This document shows, one piece after another, positions 17,646 through 18,896 of a stretch of DNA of 18,896 bases. Each line of letters opens with the position of its first letter. The first letter of the stretch is position 1. The DNA is from Pinguiococcus pyrenoidosus (Eukaryota; Sar; Pinguiophyceae; Pinguiochrysidales; Pinguiochrysidaceae): positions 1 through 18,896 of the forward strand of contig JAAMXY010000043.1 in NCBI GenBank assembly GCA_019677205.1. The letters run 5' to 3'. Position numbers and translations under genes: made by a program. Under the pieces are notes generated by a model. That model was not told the DNA's origin and searched no databases. It was given only the letters and a program-made list of their open reading frames with translations.

Positions 17646-18434
17646 ATGGGGCGCAAGCGCAAGTTGGAGATCAGCTTCGATGCCAACGCGCGGAAGGACT
17701 ACCTACTGGGCTTTCGCAAGAGGAAGCTGGAGAGGAGGCGCCATGGCCTGGCGATGCAGGCACTCAAAGACCGCAAAGAGTTGTTAGAGACGCGGCAGGA
17801 GGTTCGCGTGTTGACCGTAGTTTTTGCTTCGCTTCTCGTTCCTTTCGCTGATGCCACCTTCCCTTGGCAGCTGCGGGAGAATCGGCGATCCTCTCGAGGT
17901 CTTGATCGGGCCGCAGCGGCCGCGCGCCCCACGGAGGAAGAGGTGGAGAAGAACGAGGAGGAGGCGGCGCCGGTCAAAGTGCGAGAGAACTTCGCCGACA
18001 ACTTCTCCAAAGAGCAGTTCGGAGCGGGCGTCACCGTGACGACAACGCTGAACATAGATGCCGATGAGGAGGATAGTGATGAGGAGGTGACGCCAGCGCA
18101 AAAGCGGCGTCGCTCCGCCGACTTCGGCGACGTATGGCAAGCCTTCTTAACGCTGTCTTTCGCTCTGCAGACGCTGCTGCTCAGGAGAGAAAGGGTGCGC
18201 GCCGTCGAAGGGCTCAAGAAGGCCATGGAGCGGAAGAAGCTCTACGGAGATTCGCGGGATGATGAGCAGCGCAGGGCGCACAGCCTGGCAACGTTCAAGC
18301 AGAAGATCAAGCAGTTGCCGATGAAGAAGCGCAAGAACGCCAAGGCCAGGCGCTCGACAGAGGCCGTCGGCGCGCACTCGGCCGGCAGAGCGAAGGGCAA
18401 GGGCAGCAAGAAGAAGACAAAGAAGAAGAAATAA
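17646..18434 (+). CDS. NOL12: Nucleolar rRNA-processing protein NOL12 (Rrp17)
   Basis: Three exons (17646-17801, 17871-18131, 18171-18434) encode 226 residues; human NOL12 is 213. Both introns, 69 nt (GTTCGC...GGCAG) and 39 nt (GTATGG...TGCAG, with CTTAAC), are in phase and stop-free, so the region reads as one open frame. They are called introns because their translations are hydrophobic (VVFASLLVPFAD; VWQAFLTLSFALQ) inside an otherwise charged nucleolar protein. Residues 16-34 (RKDYLLGFRKRKLERRRHG) are the Nop25/NOL12 signature, and VTVTTTLNID matches the mid-protein motif. The tail is very basic, ending KKKTKKKK. Yeast Rrp17 is a 5'-3' exonuclease acting on 5.8S and 25S precursors, and NOL12 has related nucleolar roles. 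The stop is 12 nt from the end of the opposing gene. Confidence 0.88.
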   Translation: MGRKRKLEISFDANARKDYLLGFRKRKLERRRHGLAMQALKDRKELLETRQEVRVLTVVFASLLVPFADATFPWQLRENRRSSRGLDRAAAAARPTEEEVEKNEEEAAPVKVRENFADNFSKEQFGAGVTVTTTLNIDADEEDSDEEVTPAQKRRRSADFGDVWQAFLTLSFALQTLLLRRERVRAVEGLKKAMERKKLYGDSRDDEQRRAHSLATFKQKIKQLPMKKRKNAKARRSTEAVGAHSAGRAKGKGSKKKTKKKK

Positions 18435-18446
18435 TAGAGGAAGAGC

Positions 18447-18896
18447 TTAGACCACGCCGAGGAAAGTGCAGGACGTGTACCGTATCCGAGCTCGACAGGC
18501 ATCCAACCTCGAAGCTGTCTCTGCGCTGCGTGCTTTTGCTGCTGATTTCGGCGTTTCCCCGTGCTCAAGGTCGCTCGCTGTATCAGCAGCATCTACACCT
18601 TCCCTGTGAGGATCGTGCTCATCGTCATCGCCGTCCTCATCGTCATCGTCGTCCTCATCGTCATCGCCGTCCTCATCATCATCGTCGTCCTCATCATCCT
18701 CCAAGTATGCGAAGATGGCTGCTTTGCGGACCACATTTTGCATTCTGGTGAGGCCGGCGAGCTGTGGCATCGTGAGTCTACGGGAGCGAGAGAAGCGCCA
18801 TCAGCCAAGGCGTGCCAAAAGCTGGCATGGACAGCGAGCATACCTCCAGTCCGTGTCCCGCACGACCACCGCGGCGAACGAGTGACATTTCTCAGG
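18447..18896 (-). CDS. Unidentified acidic protein, partial at right edge
   Basis: Two exons are visible: 18896-18844, open to the window edge, and 18777-18447. The 66-nt intron (GTATGC...CGTAG, CTGAT branch site) joins HSFAAVVVRDTDW to LTMPQLAGLTRMQNVVRKAA across a split arginine codon. The protein then runs into a tract of about 27 aspartates and glutamates broken by glycine, encoded by 36-nt repeats, and a weakly basic end. The family is not recognised. The start is outside the window. The stop at 18447-18449 is correct only if no further intron removes it; possible donors exist downstream of the acidic tract. If correct, the gene ends 12 nt from the NOL12 stop. Confidence 0.5.
18619..18690 (-). 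repeat. 36-nt coding minisatellite, two copies
   Basis: Two 36-nt units (18619-18654 and 18655-18690) differ at one base and encode a 12-residue acidic unit of D, E and one G. Shorter TCATC-type remnants flank them. Confidence 0.9.

Noticed and set aside
17646-18434. NOL12 read as one uninterrupted 262-residue frame
   Set aside because: The two extra segments are hydrophobic, bounded by GT and CAG, and interrupt a charged nucleolar protein; removing them gives a normal family length.

Overview
This window looks like a piece of a compact nuclear genome from a unicellular eukaryote, probably an alga or other protist. The evidence is spliceosomal introns that are mostly short (39-166 nt, GT-AG, often with a CTRAC/TTAAC-like branch site), GC-rich coding DNA with AT-rich islands between genes, and eukaryote-only machinery: two UtpB subunits, PRPF3, NOL12/Rrp17, CDK7 and the Ragulator subunit LAMTOR3. 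I cannot fix the lineage from sequence alone. There are no bacterial operons, CRISPR arrays or insertion sequences.

Ten genes are supported, in strictly alternating orientation: (1) 825-3129 +, tail-anchored coiled-coil protein; (2) 3272-4600 -, large TspO/MBR-like membrane protein; (3) 5166-5848 +, LAMTOR3; (4) 6027-9401 -, UTP13/TBL3; (5) 9597-12572 +, WDR3/UTP12; (6) 12810-13904 -, CDK7; (7) 14327-15574 +, unknown membrane protein with an internal duplication; (8) 15684-17438 -, PRPF3; (9) 17646-18434 +, NOL12/Rrp17; (10) 18447 to the right edge, -, unidentified acidic protein, partial. Every gene start faces another start and every gene end faces another end. Divergent spacers are 195-565 bp and convergent spacers 12-237 bp. 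Bases 1-824 hold no gene I can support.

Functionally the centre is growth-related. UTP13 and WDR3 are partner subunits of the UtpB module of the small-subunit processome and share a 195 bp divergent promoter. NOL12 acts in pre-rRNA processing, PRPF3 in the U4/U6.U5 tri-snRNP, LAMTOR3 in TORC1 nutrient signalling and CDK7 in the cell cycle and transcription. E2F-like motifs lie near several starts, including a full TTTTGGCGGGAAA match 40 nt upstream of the CDK7 start codon.

Exon structures were worked out by reading frames, splice sites and remembered family alignments. Most junctions are well supported because they restore family sequence. The second acceptor of gene 1 and the 3' end of gene 10 are not certain.
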